Part shown: positions 31,998 through 41,491 of the stretch, one piece after another
Layout: the number at the start of each line of letters is the position of its first letter
Position numbering within the stretch: position 1 is the stretch's first letter
NCBI RefSeq assembly: GCF_020711235.1
Contig: NZ_JAJFAV010000010.1
Span: forward strand, 124,001-188,000
DNA: 64,000 bases
Direction: 5' to 3'
Source: Hymenobacter sp. 15J16-1T3B
GTDB taxonomy: Bacteria; Bacteroidota; Bacteroidia; Cytophagales; Hymenobacteraceae
The notes under the pieces: generated by a model
Seen by the model: only the letters and a program-made list of their open reading frames with translations
Told to the model about the DNA's origin: nothing
Database searches by the model: none
Position numbers and translations under genes: made by a program

Positions 31998-33296
31998 CTA
32001 CAGCAGGCCCACCGGCTCGGCGTCGCGGATGCTGGTAAAGAGCAGGCCGCCGAGGGTTTTGGGGTAGAAAAAGGTGGATTTGGGCGGCATCACGGCGCCC
32101 GAGTGGCACACGCGCTCCACTTCCTCCATCGTGACTTCGTTGACGATGAGCGCGGCGCGGGCTTCGCCGGAATCCACCCGCTGCAGGCCCTCGGGGAAGT
32201 TGCGCACGTAGGTCACGCCCGCCCACTGCCGCTGCGCGTCGGGCCCGACGATGCCGAGCACGCGCTCCAGTACGAAGTAGTGCAACACCGTCAAATCCAG
32301 CTGTTTCACCTCCGCGGTGGTGTCCCAGTCGAGCTGCGCGTGCACTTCCGGGCGCAGGCGCAGCTTGTAGGGCTGGCCCGAAAGGTACAGGCCGAACGCC
32401 CAGGGCTTGCCGGCAATAACTTCGGGCAGGTCGAAGGCGTCGTCCTTGGGCGTGACCACGAAGAACTCGGCCAGGCGCTCCAGAAACGCGGCGTCGCCGA
32501 GCCCGCCGGGTAGTTCCAGCAGCAGGCGGTGCGTGGGCAGAATGCGCAAATCGTCCGAGGCCGCGTTGGTGAGGTACATCAGGTGGTAGTGCCAGGGCTC
32601 GGCGCCGGTGTTGTTGGGGTCGGCGGCTATGCGGGCCTGCCGGTAGGCCAAGGAGCCTTCGTAGCGGTGGTGCCCGTCGGCGAGGATGACCTGCCGTCCG
32701 GCCAGCAGTTGCTGGAAGCGCTGAATCACCTCGGCGTCCTGAATCACGGCCAGCACGTCGCGCACGCCCTGGTAGTCCTCGGTTTCAAACAGCGGGTCCT
32801 GGATGGCTTCGTCGAGGTAGCGCTCCAGTTCGTGGGCGTCGTCGCGGTAGAGGCCGTGGGTGGCGCTGGTTTGAAACTGGGTGCGCGCCAGCAGCTCGGC
32901 CCGGTCGTCGACGGCCGCCGGCAGGGTGTTTTCGTGGCGCAGCACCACGTTTTCGCTCCAGCCGTAGGCCCGGATGTGGCACATGAAGCCCTTGCGCACG
33001 TACTCGCGCGGCGAGCCGGGCAGCCGGAATATCTGGTAGTAGGCGTAAATGCCCGGCAGCGCGTCCTGCAGCAGCACCCCCGACTGCTCCCACTCGGTGA
33101 GGCGGCGCAGGGCCTCGCCGGCCGGGTCGGGCCCGGGGCGCGGCACCGAGAGGTGGATGCTGTTGAGCGGGTTGCGGTACAGCGCCTCGCGCTGCTTCTG
33201 CGACACCACGTCGAAAAGCGGCGACACGTAATCGTCGATGCGCTGGCTTAGCTCCGGGTTGTAGCGCCAGGCGCGGACGGGTTGAATTTCAGCCAT
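31998..33296 (-). CDS. DUF1015 family protein
   Basis: A 432-residue cytosolic protein of the DUF1015 (COG4198) family. It starts MAEIQPVRAWRYNPEL, the usual beginning, at 33296. Conserved parts include SPLFDVVSQKQREALYRNPLN-type wording, YYQIFRLPG, LADGHHRYEGSLAYR and a final GAVMPPKSTFFYPKTLGGL. The family is linked loosely to amino acid or phosphoserine metabolism, but no reaction is established for this type. The gene stands alone, 95 bp upstream of maf. Confidence 0.9.
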   Translation of the reverse strand: MAEIQPVRAWRYNPELSQRIDDYVSPLFDVVSQKQREALYRNPLNSIHLSVPRPGPDPAGEALRRLTEWEQSGVLLQDALPGIYAYYQIFRLPGSPREYVRKGFMCHIRAYGWSENVVLRHENTLPAAVDDRAELLARTQFQTSATHGLYRDDAHELERYLDEAIQDPLFETEDYQGVRDVLAVIQDAEVIQRFQQLLAGRQVILADGHHRYEGSLAYRQARIAADPNNTGAEPWHYHLMYLTNAASDDLRILPTHRLLLELPGGLGDAAFLERLAEFFVVTPKDDAFDLPEVIAGKPWAFGLYLSGQPYKLRLRPEVHAQLDWDTTAEVKQLDLTVLHYFVLERVLGIVGPDAQRQWAGVTYVRNFPEGLQRVDSGEARAALIVNEVTMEEVERVCHSGAVMPPKSTFFYPKTLGGLLFTSIRDAEPVGLL

Positions 33297-33316
33297 TAGG
33301 TCAAGTAGAAAGGCAG

Positions 33317-33414
33317 AATTAAAAATGAAAAATGAAGAGGCGTCCACGGCCTGCCCGGCACTCCCAAGGCAGATAGGATGCAATTTTTAATTCTTCATTT
33401 TTGATTTTTAATCA
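33317..33414. repeat. AT-rich long inverted repeat
   Basis: Arms 33317-33337 and 33394-33414 match in inverse over 19 of 21 bp and are nearly pure A/T with interspersed G or C, against a GC-rich background. The element fills the gap between the pdxH stop and the DUF1015 start, so it could be a bidirectional promoter-like or terminator-like insertion. Confidence 0.75.
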
Positions 33415-33416
33415 AC

Positions 33417-34067
33417 TCAGGGCGCCAGCCGGCTGCGCTGCCAGCCCGTGGCGGTGCGCTCGTACACCAGCCGGTCGTGCAGGCGGGAGGGGCGGCCCTG
33501 CCAGAACTCGATGCGCTGCGGGCGCAGTACGTAGCCGCCCCAGTGCGGGGGGCGCGGCAGCGGGTCCTGCCCAGCGAAGCGCTGTTCCACGTCCCGCTCG
33601 CGCTGCTCCAGCTCCTCGCGGCCGCCGATAACCTGGCTTTGCGGCGAGGCCCAGGCCCCGACCTGTGAGCTGTGCGGCCGGCTTTGGAAATACTCCGTCG
33701 ACACGGCTTCCGGGGCTTTTTCCACCGTGCCCTCCACCCGCACTTGCCGCTCCAGCGCGGGCCAGAAAAACGTCAGGGCCGCCTTGGGGGCTTGGGCCAG
33801 CTCCCGGCCCTTGCGCGAGTCGTAGTTGGTAAAAAACAGAAAGCCGGCGTCGTCGGGCAGGCCCTTGAGCAGCACGATGCGCGCCGAGGGCTGGCCGTCG
33901 GCCGCCACGGTGCTCAGCGTCATGGCCGTGGGCTCGTCCACGTGGGCGTGCAGGGCTTCGTCGAGCCAGCTCCGGAACTGGCGCAGTGCGTCGGCGTCGG
34001 CAGCGGCTTCGTCCAGCTCGCGCTGGGCGTAGGTTTTGCGCAGATTGGCGAGGTCTTGGTCTTGCAT
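33417..34067 (-). CDS. pdxH: Pyridoxamine/pyridoxine 5'-phosphate oxidase
   Basis: A 216-residue FMN enzyme completing pyridoxal 5'-phosphate synthesis. Family motifs are present in order: [80 protein letters not shown] and, at the C-terminus, [23 protein letters not shown]. The usual length is about 210-220. A TACTTTTG box lies 22 bp upstream of the ATG. Confidence 0.95.
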   Translation of the reverse strand: MQDQDLANLRKTYAQRELDEAAADADALRQFRSWLDEALHAHVDEPTAMTLSTVAADGQPSARIVLLKGLPDDAGFLFFTNYDSRKGRELAQAPKAALTFFWPALERQVRVEGTVEKAPEAVSTEYFQSRPHSSQVGAWASPQSQVIGGREELEQRERDVEQRFAGQDPLPRPPHWGGYVLRPQRIEFWQGRPSRLHDRLVYERTATGWQRSRLAP

Positions 34068-34089
34068 CGGCGGGCAAAAGGTTGGGGGG

Positions 34090-34097
34090 CAAAAGTA
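34090..34097 (-). promoter_or_regulatory. -7 element TACTTTTG for pdxH
   Basis: A perfect TAnnTTTG on the minus strand just before the pdxH start, implying a very short leader. A GTTG lies about 16 nt upstream. Confidence 0.55.
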
Positions 34098-34337
34098 GGC
34101 GCAATTTGCGGGGCAACGCTACGTTTGTGCTGCTCCACCCCGTCGGCCGGGGCCCGAATAACCTTAGGGGCGCGGCCGGGGTTGGTAGCAGGAGGCGCGG
34201 CGGATGGAACCTGCGGGGCCTTGCCCAACGTAAGGGTTAGAGCCGCCGCCAACTTGCTGGGCCCGATTCTTCGCGCATCTTTGCGCGGCCTGCCGGCGTC
34301 AGTGGTCTTATCGTTCACCCCTTATTTCGCCTTCGTC

Positions 34338-34907
34338 ATGGCCACCAACCTGCGCAGCGGTAGCCTTCTGATATCGCAGCCTTTCCTGGGCGACCCGAAC
34401 TTCGAGCGGTCGGTGGTGCTGCTGTGCCGCCACGACGAGGAAGAGGGCACGTTCGGGCTCATGCTCAACCGCCCCACCACCGTGCGCCTGGGCGACGCGA
34501 TGAGCCTGCCCGGCGGCGACGAGCACCCCGCCGCCACGCTGCCCCTGCACGTGGGCGGCCCCGTGCAGCCCGATACCCTGCATTACCTGCACCGGCGCCC
34601 CGACCTGCCCGGCGCCGAGCCCTTGGCCGACGACGTGTACTGGGGCGGCGACTTTGAGGTGTTGCTGGGCCTGGTGGCGGCCGGGGAGTTGACGGAGAAT
34701 AACTTGCGCCTGTACGTCGGCTATTCGGGCTGGACGGCCGGGCAACTGGCCGGTGAAGTGCAGGAAAAGACTTGGATAGTGCACCCGAATGCTGCCGGGA
34801 AAGTGTTTACTTTGACCACTGATGCCTTCTGGCAGGCCATTTTGCGCGAGAAAGGCGGGCGCTACCGCGTGCTGTCGAACTACCCCCTGGACCCGCGCCT
34901 GAACTGA
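34338..34907 (+). CDS. YqgE/AlgH family protein
   Basis: A 189-residue protein of the UPF0301 family. The start MATNLRSGSLLISQPFLGD at 34338 is canonical. Conserved parts are FERSVVLLCRHDEEEGTFGLMLNRP, the LHVGGPVQPDTLHYLH segment and NNLRLYVGYSGWTAGQLAGE, which define the family. Function remains uncertain; AlgH was linked to alginate regulation in pseudomonads. It is followed 63 bp later by the DUF349 gene on the same strand. Confidence 0.93.
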   Translation: MATNLRSGSLLISQPFLGDPNFERSVVLLCRHDEEEGTFGLMLNRPTTVRLGDAMSLPGGDEHPAATLPLHVGGPVQPDTLHYLHRRPDLPGAEPLADDVYWGGDFEVLLGLVAAGELTENNLRLYVGYSGWTAGQLAGEVQEKTWIVHPNAAGKVFTLTTDAFWQAILREKGGRYRVLSNYPLDPRLN

Positions 34908-34970
34908 TTATGTAGCCTGTCCGGCTGGTCGCTGCTGCGGCCGGCCGGGTGGGTTTGTCGAGAGAGAACC

Positions 34971-37481
34971 ATGCAACCGGAGAACGAAACCCCCAACCGC
35001 CCCGAGTCGAACCAGGATAATCCCATGAGCATCCTGGAGCGCCGGCTGGCCGAAATCGCGCAGTCCCGCCAGCAAGGCGCCGCGGCTGACGATGCCCCTG
35101 CTGACCCGCAACCCCAAACCCCTGCCGCCGCTGCGCCGGCCGACGTGCCCGCTTCGGTCGCCCGGCCCGACGTGGAAGCCGCTGCTTCGCCGTCGGCGCA
35201 GCCGGCCGCTCCGGCTCCGGCGGAGGATATCACCGAGCACGCCGACCACAGCGCTCCGGCCGCCATCGACCCGACTGCCGCGCCCGGCACGGCCGGCACG
35301 GAGTCGACGCCGGTGGTGCCGACCGACCCGACCGCGGCGGAGCTGACTTCCAGCACCACTGCACCTGCGCCGGGTCAATCGGCGGCTAACCAAGCCTTTG
35401 CCGAGCAGCAGCGCGCGGAAGCCGAGCAGGTTTCCGCGCCTTCGGCTGCCCAACAGCGTGCCGAGGAGCACTACGGTCAGGAAGGCCCCGGCGCGGTAGC
35501 GCACGCCTCCGAAACCACCCCGCCGGTGTCCGCCGCGCAGCCCGACGTAACGCCGGCTCCGGCCACCGAGCCCGTGGCCGTGACGCTGCCCGCCCAGCCG
35601 CTGGCTTCGGTCGAGGCCCTGGAAGCTGCTCCCGCGCCCCTGGCAGCCCTGCCGACTTCCAACAACGAATCGGCTGCGGAGGCCGCCCACGCCGCCGAAC
35701 ACGTGGCTGCCCACCACGAGGACGACGAAGACTACGTGCCCGAAACGCCGGCCCCGGACTTCGCCAAGCTCGACCACGTGGCCCAGGGCGCTTACCTGCT
35801 GGAGCTGCTGCGCCGCCCCGACGCGCGCCAGAACCGCCGCCAAATCCTCGACCTGCACCGCCAGTACGAGCAGGGCGTGGGCTCGGAGCGCGGCGCGGCC
35901 CGTCAGCGCTTCACCGAAGCCGGCAACAACGCCGAGGACTTCAGCTTCAGCGGCCCCGAGCACTACGCCGAGGTAACCCGCACTATGCAGGAGTACCGCG
36001 ACGCCCGCGTGCGCGACGCCCGCAGCGAAGACGAGCAGCGCGCCAAAAACCTGGCGCACAAGCAGCACCTCTTGTCGCAGCTGCGCCAGCTGGTGGAGTC
36101 GGCCGAAACCAAGGACTCGTCGGCCCGCATCAAAACCCTGCAGGCCGAGTGGAAGGCCACCGGTCCGGTGCCGCAGCAGCAGTCGCAGGAGCTGTGGAAC
36201 AGCTACCACGCCCTGCTCGACATCTACTACAACAACCGCGGCCTCTTCTTCGAGATGAAGGAGCTGGACCGCCGCCGCAACCTCGAAGCCAAGGAAGCGC
36301 TCATCAAGCGCGCCGAGGACTTGGTGCAGCAGCCGAGCATCAACAAGGCCCTCACGGAGCTGCGGCAGCTGCACGAGGAATGGAAGGGCGTGGGCCCGGT
36401 GCCGAACGAGATGCGCGAGCCGCTGTGGCAGCGTTTCCTGCAGGCCTCTGAGCAGGTGCACAACCGCAAGCGCGCCTTCGTGGATGCCCGCTCGGCCCAG
36501 GAAAACGCCAACCTGCAGCGCAAGCAGGAGTTGCTGGCCCAGATTCTGCCCTTCGGCGAGTTCAAGACCGAGCGCGTGAACGAGTGGCGGGCCAAAACCG
36601 ACGAGCTGCAGACGCTGAAGGAGCAGTGGGACGCCGCCGGCCTCGTGCCGCGCAGCCAGGCCGAAACCATGAACAAGCAGTTCTGGGCTTCCTACAAAGG
36701 CTTCTTCCAGCACAAAAACCAGTTCTTCAAGGCCCTCGACGAAGAGAAAAACCGCAACCTCAAGGCCAAAATCGCGCTGTGCGAACAAGCCGAGGCCGCG
36801 CTGGAAAACCCCAACTGGGAGGAAGGCCGCGAGGTAGTCATCCGGGTGCAGAAGGAGTGGAAGAACATCGGCCGGGTGCCCGAGAAGCAGTCCGACAAGA
36901 TCTGGCACCGCTTCCGCACCGCCTGCGACTCGTTCTTTGAGCGGAAGCAGACCGAAACGCGCCAGCGCGAGCAGCACCAGCAGCAGCTCTCGCAGGAGCA
37001 GGCCGCCCGCCTCGACGCCATTGCCTCGCAGGTGGCGGTGCTCTCCGAGGACAACCCCGGCACGCAGGAAGGCCTGCAGGCCCTGGTGGCCGAGTGGAGC
37101 CAAAGCGAACTGCCGCAGCCGGGCCGCCGCGGCGGCAGCGCCGCGCAGGCCGAGGAGAAGTTCCTAGAGCTGATGGGCAAGTACATCGACACCATCCCGG
37201 GCCTGAGCTACGCCGAGCGCGACGAGCAGCGCTTCCAGCTGGAGGTGCAGCGCCTGAAGTCGAACCCCGAAGCCCAGCAGCTGCTCTACCGCAAGGAGCA
37301 GAACCTGCGCCGCGACATCAACGAGCTGGAAAACGACGTGGCCACGCTGCAGACCAACCTGGATTTCTTCGCCCGCTCGAAGAACGCCGGCCAGCTGCGC
37401 GAGGAGTACCAGGGCCGCATCGACGAGACCAAGCAGCGCATCGAGCGACTCAAGCGCCAGCTGCGCGTGGTGCGCAGCTGA
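34971..37481 (+). CDS. DUF349 repeat protein
   Basis: An 836-residue protein. Residues 1-260 are disordered, rich in Ala/Pro/Glu/Thr, apart from the short N-terminal helix MSILERRLAEIAQSRQQ. The remainder is helical, with several DUF349 units recognised by the recurring ...WK..GPVP...S..LW..F.. pattern (EWKATGPVPQQQSQELWNSY, EWKGVGPVPNEMREPLW, QWDAAGLVPRSQAETM, EWKNIGRVPEKQSDKIW). The C-terminus is a coiled coil (REEYQGRIDETKQRIERL). The family is widespread in Bacteroidota but has no known biochemical role. A strong terminator follows. Confidence 0.88.
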   Translation: MQPENETPNRPESNQDNPMSILERRLAEIAQSRQQGAAADDAPADPQPQTPAAAAPADVPASVARPDVEAAASPSAQPAAPAPAEDITEHADHSAPAAIDPTAAPGTAGTESTPVVPTDPTAAELTSSTTAPAPGQSAANQAFAEQQRAEAEQVSAPSAAQQRAEEHYGQEGPGAVAHASETTPPVSAAQPDVTPAPATEPVAVTLPAQPLASVEALEAAPAPLAALPTSNNESAAEAAHAAEHVAAHHEDDEDYVPETPAPDFAKLDHVAQGAYLLELLRRPDARQNRRQILDLHRQYEQGVGSERGAARQRFTEAGNNAEDFSFSGPEHYAEVTRTMQEYRDARVRDARSEDEQRAKNLAHKQHLLSQLRQLVESAETKDSSARIKTLQAEWKATGPVPQQQSQELWNSYHALLDIYYNNRGLFFEMKELDRRRNLEAKEALIKRAEDLVQQPSINKALTELRQLHEEWKGVGPVPNEMREPLWQRFLQASEQVHNRKRAFVDARSAQENANLQRKQELLAQILPFGEFKTERVNEWRAKTDELQTLKEQWDAAGLVPRSQAETMNKQFWASYKGFFQHKNQFFKALDEEKNRNLKAKIALCEQAEAALENPNWEEGREVVIRVQKEWKNIGRVPEKQSDKIWHRFRTACDSFFERKQTETRQREQHQQQLSQEQAARLDAIASQVAVLSEDNPGTQEGLQALVAEWSQSELPQPGRRGGSAAQAEEKFLELMGKYIDTIPGLSYAERDEQRFQLEVQRLKSNPEAQQLLYRKEQNLRRDINELENDVATLQTNLDFFARSKNAGQLREEYQGRIDETKQRIERLKRQLRVVRS

Positions 37482-37502
37482 GGCTGATTACCACCAACTA
37501 AG

Positions 37503-37537
37503 AAGGGCTCTGCAGCACGCTGCAGAGCCCTTTTTTT
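37503..37537 (+). terminator. Terminator after the DUF349 gene
   Basis: A perfect stem of 10 bp (37505-37514 with 37521-37530), extendable by A-T pairs, with a 6-nt loop and a run of seven T. Confidence 0.92.
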
Positions 37538-37592
37538 GCGCCGGCATGGTCTAGGAACGGAATTTGGCGGCAGCATTTCGCCGACCGCCAGG

Positions 37593-37623
37593 TTTTTTGT
37601 GGTTCGGCGGCGCAGTACCTTTG
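37593..37623 (+). promoter_or_regulatory. Promoter TTTG-N16-TACCTTTG
   Basis: A TTTTTTG tract (37593-37599) and a perfect -7 box TACCTTTG (37616-37623) lie 34 bp upstream of the zinc-ribbon protein ATG. The 16-nt spacer is slightly short. Confidence 0.6.
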
Positions 37624-37657
37624 GAAGCTGCCAGTTATTGCCTGGAGCGTAATTACG

Positions 37658-38281
37658 ATGATTATCTACGGAACCAATGGCTCGCACGTGCGCACCGAGC
37701 CGCTACCCGGGGCTTCGTGCCCGGCCTGTCGCACCGCCAACGAAATGCAAGTGAGCGTATTCAGCCGCTACGTACACATTTACTGGGTGCCGCTGCTGCC
37801 CTACGGCAAACCGGCCGTGGCCCAATGCCAGCGGTGCCAGGCGGATTGGGAGCTGAAGCAGCTGCCCCCGGAGGCGGAAGCCCTGAAACAGGCCGTGCGC
37901 GCCCGGAAGAAAGCCACGCGGGCGCCGTGGTGGCAGTGGTCGGGGGCGGCGGTGCTGGCCCTCGCCGGCATTTGGACGGCCGACGCCGCCATCCGTGACG
38001 GGCACGACAACGAGGCGTTCTTGGCCGCGCCGCAGGTGGGGGATATTTACACCTTGCGGGACGATTCCACTCACAATTACACCTTGCTGAAGGTGGTGCA
38101 GGCCCAAGCCAACACGGTGGAAGTGGTGGCCAACGAGTACGAAACCGATAACGCGCAGCCCATTCAGAAGCTCAACAAGCCCGACTACTTCGGCAAAGAA
38201 ACCGTCACGCTCACCCACCTGGATCTGCTGAGCATGAAAAACAAAGGGCAGCTCACCGACGTCGACCGGCTCAGCGACTAA
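37658..38281 (+). CDS. Zinc-ribbon membrane protein of unknown function
   Basis: A 207-residue protein. Two Cys pairs, CPAC (about 21-24) and CQRC (about 57-60), form a zinc ribbon around the segment SVFSRYVHIYWVPLLPYGK. A transmembrane helix at about 92-110 is followed by a domain with VGDIYTLRDDSTHNYTLLKV and many charged residues, which by topology is probably outside the cytosol. The ribbon plus YWVPLLP segment is common in Bacteroidota zinc-ribbon membrane proteins, but none has a defined role. Confidence 0.7.
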   Translation: MIIYGTNGSHVRTEPLPGASCPACRTANEMQVSVFSRYVHIYWVPLLPYGKPAVAQCQRCQADWELKQLPPEAEALKQAVRARKKATRAPWWQWSGAAVLALAGIWTADAAIRDGHDNEAFLAAPQVGDIYTLRDDSTHNYTLLKVVQAQANTVEVVANEYETDNAQPIQKLNKPDYFGKETVTLTHLDLLSMKNKGQLTDVDRLSD

Positions 38282-38309
38282 GCACGCCGGAGCCCCGCGC
38301 ACTAGCAGC

Positions 38310-38350
38310 AGGGCCCGGGCCACCGCATTGCGCGCGGTGGCCCGGGCCCT
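38310..38350. terminator. 17-bp hairpin between convergent genes
   Basis: Perfect arms 38310-38326 and 38334-38350 with a 7-nt loop lie between the converging zinc-ribbon and M4 peptidase genes. No T-run is seen on either strand, but the position suggests a bidirectional transcript end. Confidence 0.6.
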
Positions 38351-38371
38351 GACTGGCTTCACCAACGACGT

Positions 38372-41300
38372 TTACTGCTTCACAATCATGCGGGTGGAGG
38401 TGGCCGCGCCGGCGGTGGCGCGCAGCACGTAGGTGCCGGCGCTCAGCCCGTTCAGCTCCAGCGTGCTGCGGCGGCCGGGCTGTAGGCGGGCGGTGCGCAC
38501 GGGGCGGCCCAGCAGGTCGTAGAGCGTGGCTTCGGCCGCGGCGTCGGCTTGCAGGGTCAGCTCCTCGCGGGCGGGGTTGGGGTAAGCGCTCAGGCCGGGC
38601 ACGGCCGTAGCGGCCGACTCCTTGGCGGCGGTGACGACGCGCTGGCCCTGGCTGTACCACACGCCCCATTTGCCCTCGCTAATGAGCACCGTGGCCGTGC
38701 CGCTGGGCGTGATTTTGTCGGCCTGCAGGTTGGTAACGGCCACCACCGTGTCGCCCGCGGTGTTGAAGGCCGTGAAGAGCATTTTGTCGTCGAGCTTGCT
38801 GTAGCTGGGCGTGCCGGGCGTGCTCAGGCCCTGGAAGATGGTGCCCGCCGCACCGGTTTCCACGTTCAGCCCCATCACGCTGAAGCCGTTGGTACCCGCG
38901 TTGGCATCGAGCAGGTCGAAGGCCATGATGTGGGGCGAGTTTTTCGCCAGCACGGGGTTGCCGATGCTCAGGCCGGCGGGCAGGTTCTGCACCAGCTTCT
39001 GGATTTGCCCGTCGCCCCAGGTGTTGCCGGCCGCGTTCCACGCGCGCAGGAAGCCGATGTCCCAGAAGTCAATGTCCTGGCCCTGGGCGTTGCTGATGAC
39101 GTTGTAGGAGTCGTAGAGCAGGTACTCGCCGGAGTAATCCCATTCGAGCGCGTCGGCAAACATGACGCCGGTGCCGCGTGTGCCGGCCGAGGTGGGGTTG
39201 TAAAGCATGTAGCGCACGGCCTGCCCGCTAGCCAGGTTCACCACGTAAATGGAGGTGTCCTGGGCCATGGTGACGGCCGCCAGCTTGGTGCCGTCCTTGG
39301 AAATGGCCACGTTGTGCCACACCGGCTGGTTTTGGATGATGCTTTCCGATACCGTCGGGCTCAGCTGCAGGGCCCGCAGGCGGTGCTGGGCATCCACGAA
39401 CACGGCCACCGTGCCCGCGTCGTTGAGGCTGGGCTTGGAAATGGCCGCGGTGGTCGAGAGGCGCAGGAAGTTGGCCCCAGCCGTGTTGCTGCGGTAGAGC
39501 GTGCCCGGGTCGGCGGTGTTGGTGTCGTAGCTCAGGATGTAGTCCTGCCCAGGGTTGGTGGGCAGCGTGTGCGTGGGCGGCTGGGTGGTGCCGCCGAGGA
39601 TGCCCACCGCGTCGAAGGCCGCGCGCACGGCCGTCACGTCGGCCGAGGAGCCGCCGTAGAGGTCGGTAGCGGCTTGAATGGCGGCCAGGCGCAGGTCGAG
39701 AAACTGCGAGGAGCGGGTGAGGTAGGTGGTCAGGGCGCGGTACCAGATCTGCTCGGCGTGGTCGCGGCCGATGGCGGTGGCGGTTTTGTAGAACGCCCAG
39801 TTCGGAATGCCGCTGTTCACGTGCACGCCGCCGTTGTCCTGGGTGCCGGTGTACAGCTCGCTCATGGTGCGGGGCTGGTAGCCGCGGTTGCTCAGGCTGG
39901 TGCCGCCGTTGTGCGGGTCCTGCAAGGAGCGCAGCGCCCCGCTCGGGAAGGCCGAGGTGCGCACCACGTCCTCGCCAATCAGCCAGTCGGCGCGGTCCAT
40001 CATGGCCCCGAACACGTCGGCCATGCTCTCGTTGAGCGCCCCGCTCTGGCCCTGGTAGACCAGGTTGGCGGTTTTCTCGACCACGCCGTGGGTCATTTCG
40101 TGGCCGGCCACGTCGAGGCCGCCGGCCAGCGGGGTGAAGCCGGTGTTGCCCTCGCCGTAGGCAATGAAGCGCCCGTTCCAGAAGGCGTTGTCCATGCCCG
40201 AGCCGTCGTCCTCGGCCAGGCGCACCATGCTGATCATCGTGCCGCCGGCCCCGTCGAGGGAGTTGCGGTTGAACACGCTGCGGTAGTAGTTGTAGGCCGT
40301 GGCCGCGTTGAAGTGCGCCGACACGGCCGAGCGGTTGGTCCAGCTCGTGTTGTTGGCCCCGCTGACGTGGGTGATGGTGGGCGCGCTGGGGCGGGTGTTG
40401 TTGGCGTCGAGGGTGAGCAGGGCGCCCACCGGCTCGTCGGGCATGGTGGAGCGGCCCAGGTTAAACATCGGTTGGGCTCCGTCGATGAGGTAGAAGCGGT
40501 TGTTCCACTCGTAGGTGTTGAGCGTGCGAGCGGTGCCGTTCAGGTCGGTGCCCGAGGCCGTGCGCGGGCCGTTGGCCGCGCACGACGACTCGTACTGGCG
40601 CAGCACCGCGCCCGTTTGCGCGTCGACGAAGGTTTCCCAGCGTTCCAGCACGTTGGGCCGGGTGGTCACGTGCCAGGCCAGCACCGGCGCCGCGTAGGGC
40701 TCGGGGTGGTACACCACCAGCTCGCTCTGCGGCGCGGAGTACTCCAGCAGGCGCTGCACGTCGGCCGAAAGCGCGGCTACGTGCGTTTGCCGGCGCAGGG
40801 CGGTTTCGGCCTGCGCCGCGGCGGCCGGGGCCGCCAGGGCAGGCGTCAGGTTGGTCAGGCCCGAAGGCGTGCGGAAGTGCCGGCCCGAAAACCGCGTGGG
40901 TTGGTTGTGGCCGTCGAGGTGCACCACCACTTCGGCCCCGTACACGGGCAGGCCGCGCCAGTGCTGGGTGAGGCGCACGTGCGTCTGGCCCAGGGCGTCG
41001 CGGCTGATGTCGCCCACCCGAAACTCCTGCGCGGGCTGTTGCACCTGCAATTCGGCCCGCAATTCACCCAGGAACGCCAAGCTGGCCGCCGCCGGATCGG
41101 CCGGGGCCGGGCGGGAGGCCGCGTCGGTCGTTTTGGGGGTGGCGCTGATAAATACGGGCAGGCCCGAGGCCGCGTCGCGCCAGAGCTGCACGGCGCCGAG
41201 GCCCGAGGAGGCCGTTACGGGCCGGGCGAGGGTGGACAGGCGGGCGGCGTCGAGGTGCGGGCCGGTGCTGCGCTGCAGCTCGGCGGCGCGGGCCCCGTCG

Positions 41301-41437
41301 ATAGTGGCGTTGATGCGCGGGCGGGCCGCGGGGGCGAGGGACCGGGCCGTGGGTTTAAAGCGGGCGGTTTGGGCCTGCGCCGCGCCGAAGGCACCGCTGA
41401 CGGCGAGCAGGCCGGCCAGAGCTAACGTTGTTTTCAT
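38372..41437 (-). CDS. Secreted M4 (thermolysin-like) metallopeptidase with T9SS sorting domain
   Basis: A 1021-residue protein. Signal peptide 1-22; FTP/PepSY-type propeptide about 60-285; peptidase M4 about 325-645 with the zinc motif HEMTH (446-450), third ligand Glu470 in ALNESMADVFG, and the transition-state histidine in DNGGVHVNSGIPNWAF. About 650-930 is a repetitive beta-rich region that looks like a TolB-type propeller. The last 75 residues (LSAYPNPAREELTLQ, YDLLGRPV, LSAGTYVLRA) are a type A type IX secretion sorting domain, so the enzyme should be released or anchored outside the outer membrane. The likely role is extracellular protein degradation. Confidence 0.92.
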   Translation of the reverse strand: MKTTLALAGLLAVSGAFGAAQAQTARFKPTARSLAPAARPRINATIDGARAAELQRSTGPHLDAARLSTLARPVTASSGLGAVQLWRDAASGLPVFISATPKTTDAASRPAPADPAAASLAFLGELRAELQVQQPAQEFRVGDISRDALGQTHVRLTQHWRGLPVYGAEVVVHLDGHNQPTRFSGRHFRTPSGLTNLTPALAAPAAAAQAETALRRQTHVAALSADVQRLLEYSAPQSELVVYHPEPYAAPVLAWHVTTRPNVLERWETFVDAQTGAVLRQYESSCAANGPRTASGTDLNGTARTLNTYEWNNRFYLIDGAQPMFNLGRSTMPDEPVGALLTLDANNTRPSAPTITHVSGANNTSWTNRSAVSAHFNAATAYNYYRSVFNRNSLDGAGGTMISMVRLAEDDGSGMDNAFWNGRFIAYGEGNTGFTPLAGGLDVAGHEMTHGVVEKTANLVYQGQSGALNESMADVFGAMMDRADWLIGEDVVRTSAFPSGALRSLQDPHNGGTSLSNRGYQPRTMSELYTGTQDNGGVHVNSGIPNWAFYKTATAIGRDHAEQIWYRALTTYLTRSSQFLDLRLAAIQAATDLYGGSSADVTAVRAAFDAVGILGGTTQPPTHTLPTNPGQDYILSYDTNTADPGTLYRSNTAGANFLRLSTTAAISKPSLNDAGTVAVFVDAQHRLRALQLSPTVSESIIQNQPVWHNVAISKDGTKLAAVTMAQDTSIYVVNLASGQAVRYMLYNPTSAGTRGTGVMFADALEWDYSGEYLLYDSYNVISNAQGQDIDFWDIGFLRAWNAAGNTWGDGQIQKLVQNLPAGLSIGNPVLAKNSPHIMAFDLLDANAGTNGFSVMGLNVETGAAGTIFQGLSTPGTPSYSKLDDKMLFTAFNTAGDTVVAVTNLQADKITPSGTATVLISEGKWGVWYSQGQRVVTAAKESAATAVPGLSAYPNPAREELTLQADAAAEATLYDLLGRPVRTARLQPGRRSTLELNGLSAGTYVLRATAGAATSTRMIVKQ

Positions 41438-41491
41438 GGGGAATGGAATAAGGGTCGGGCGTAAGCGGGGAAGGAGCCGCGCGGGCGGGGC

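Noticed and set aside
38549..41425. A 958-codon plus-strand frame opposite the M4 peptidase
   Set aside because: No recognisable domain; the minus-strand frame has signal peptide, HEMTH and sorting domain.
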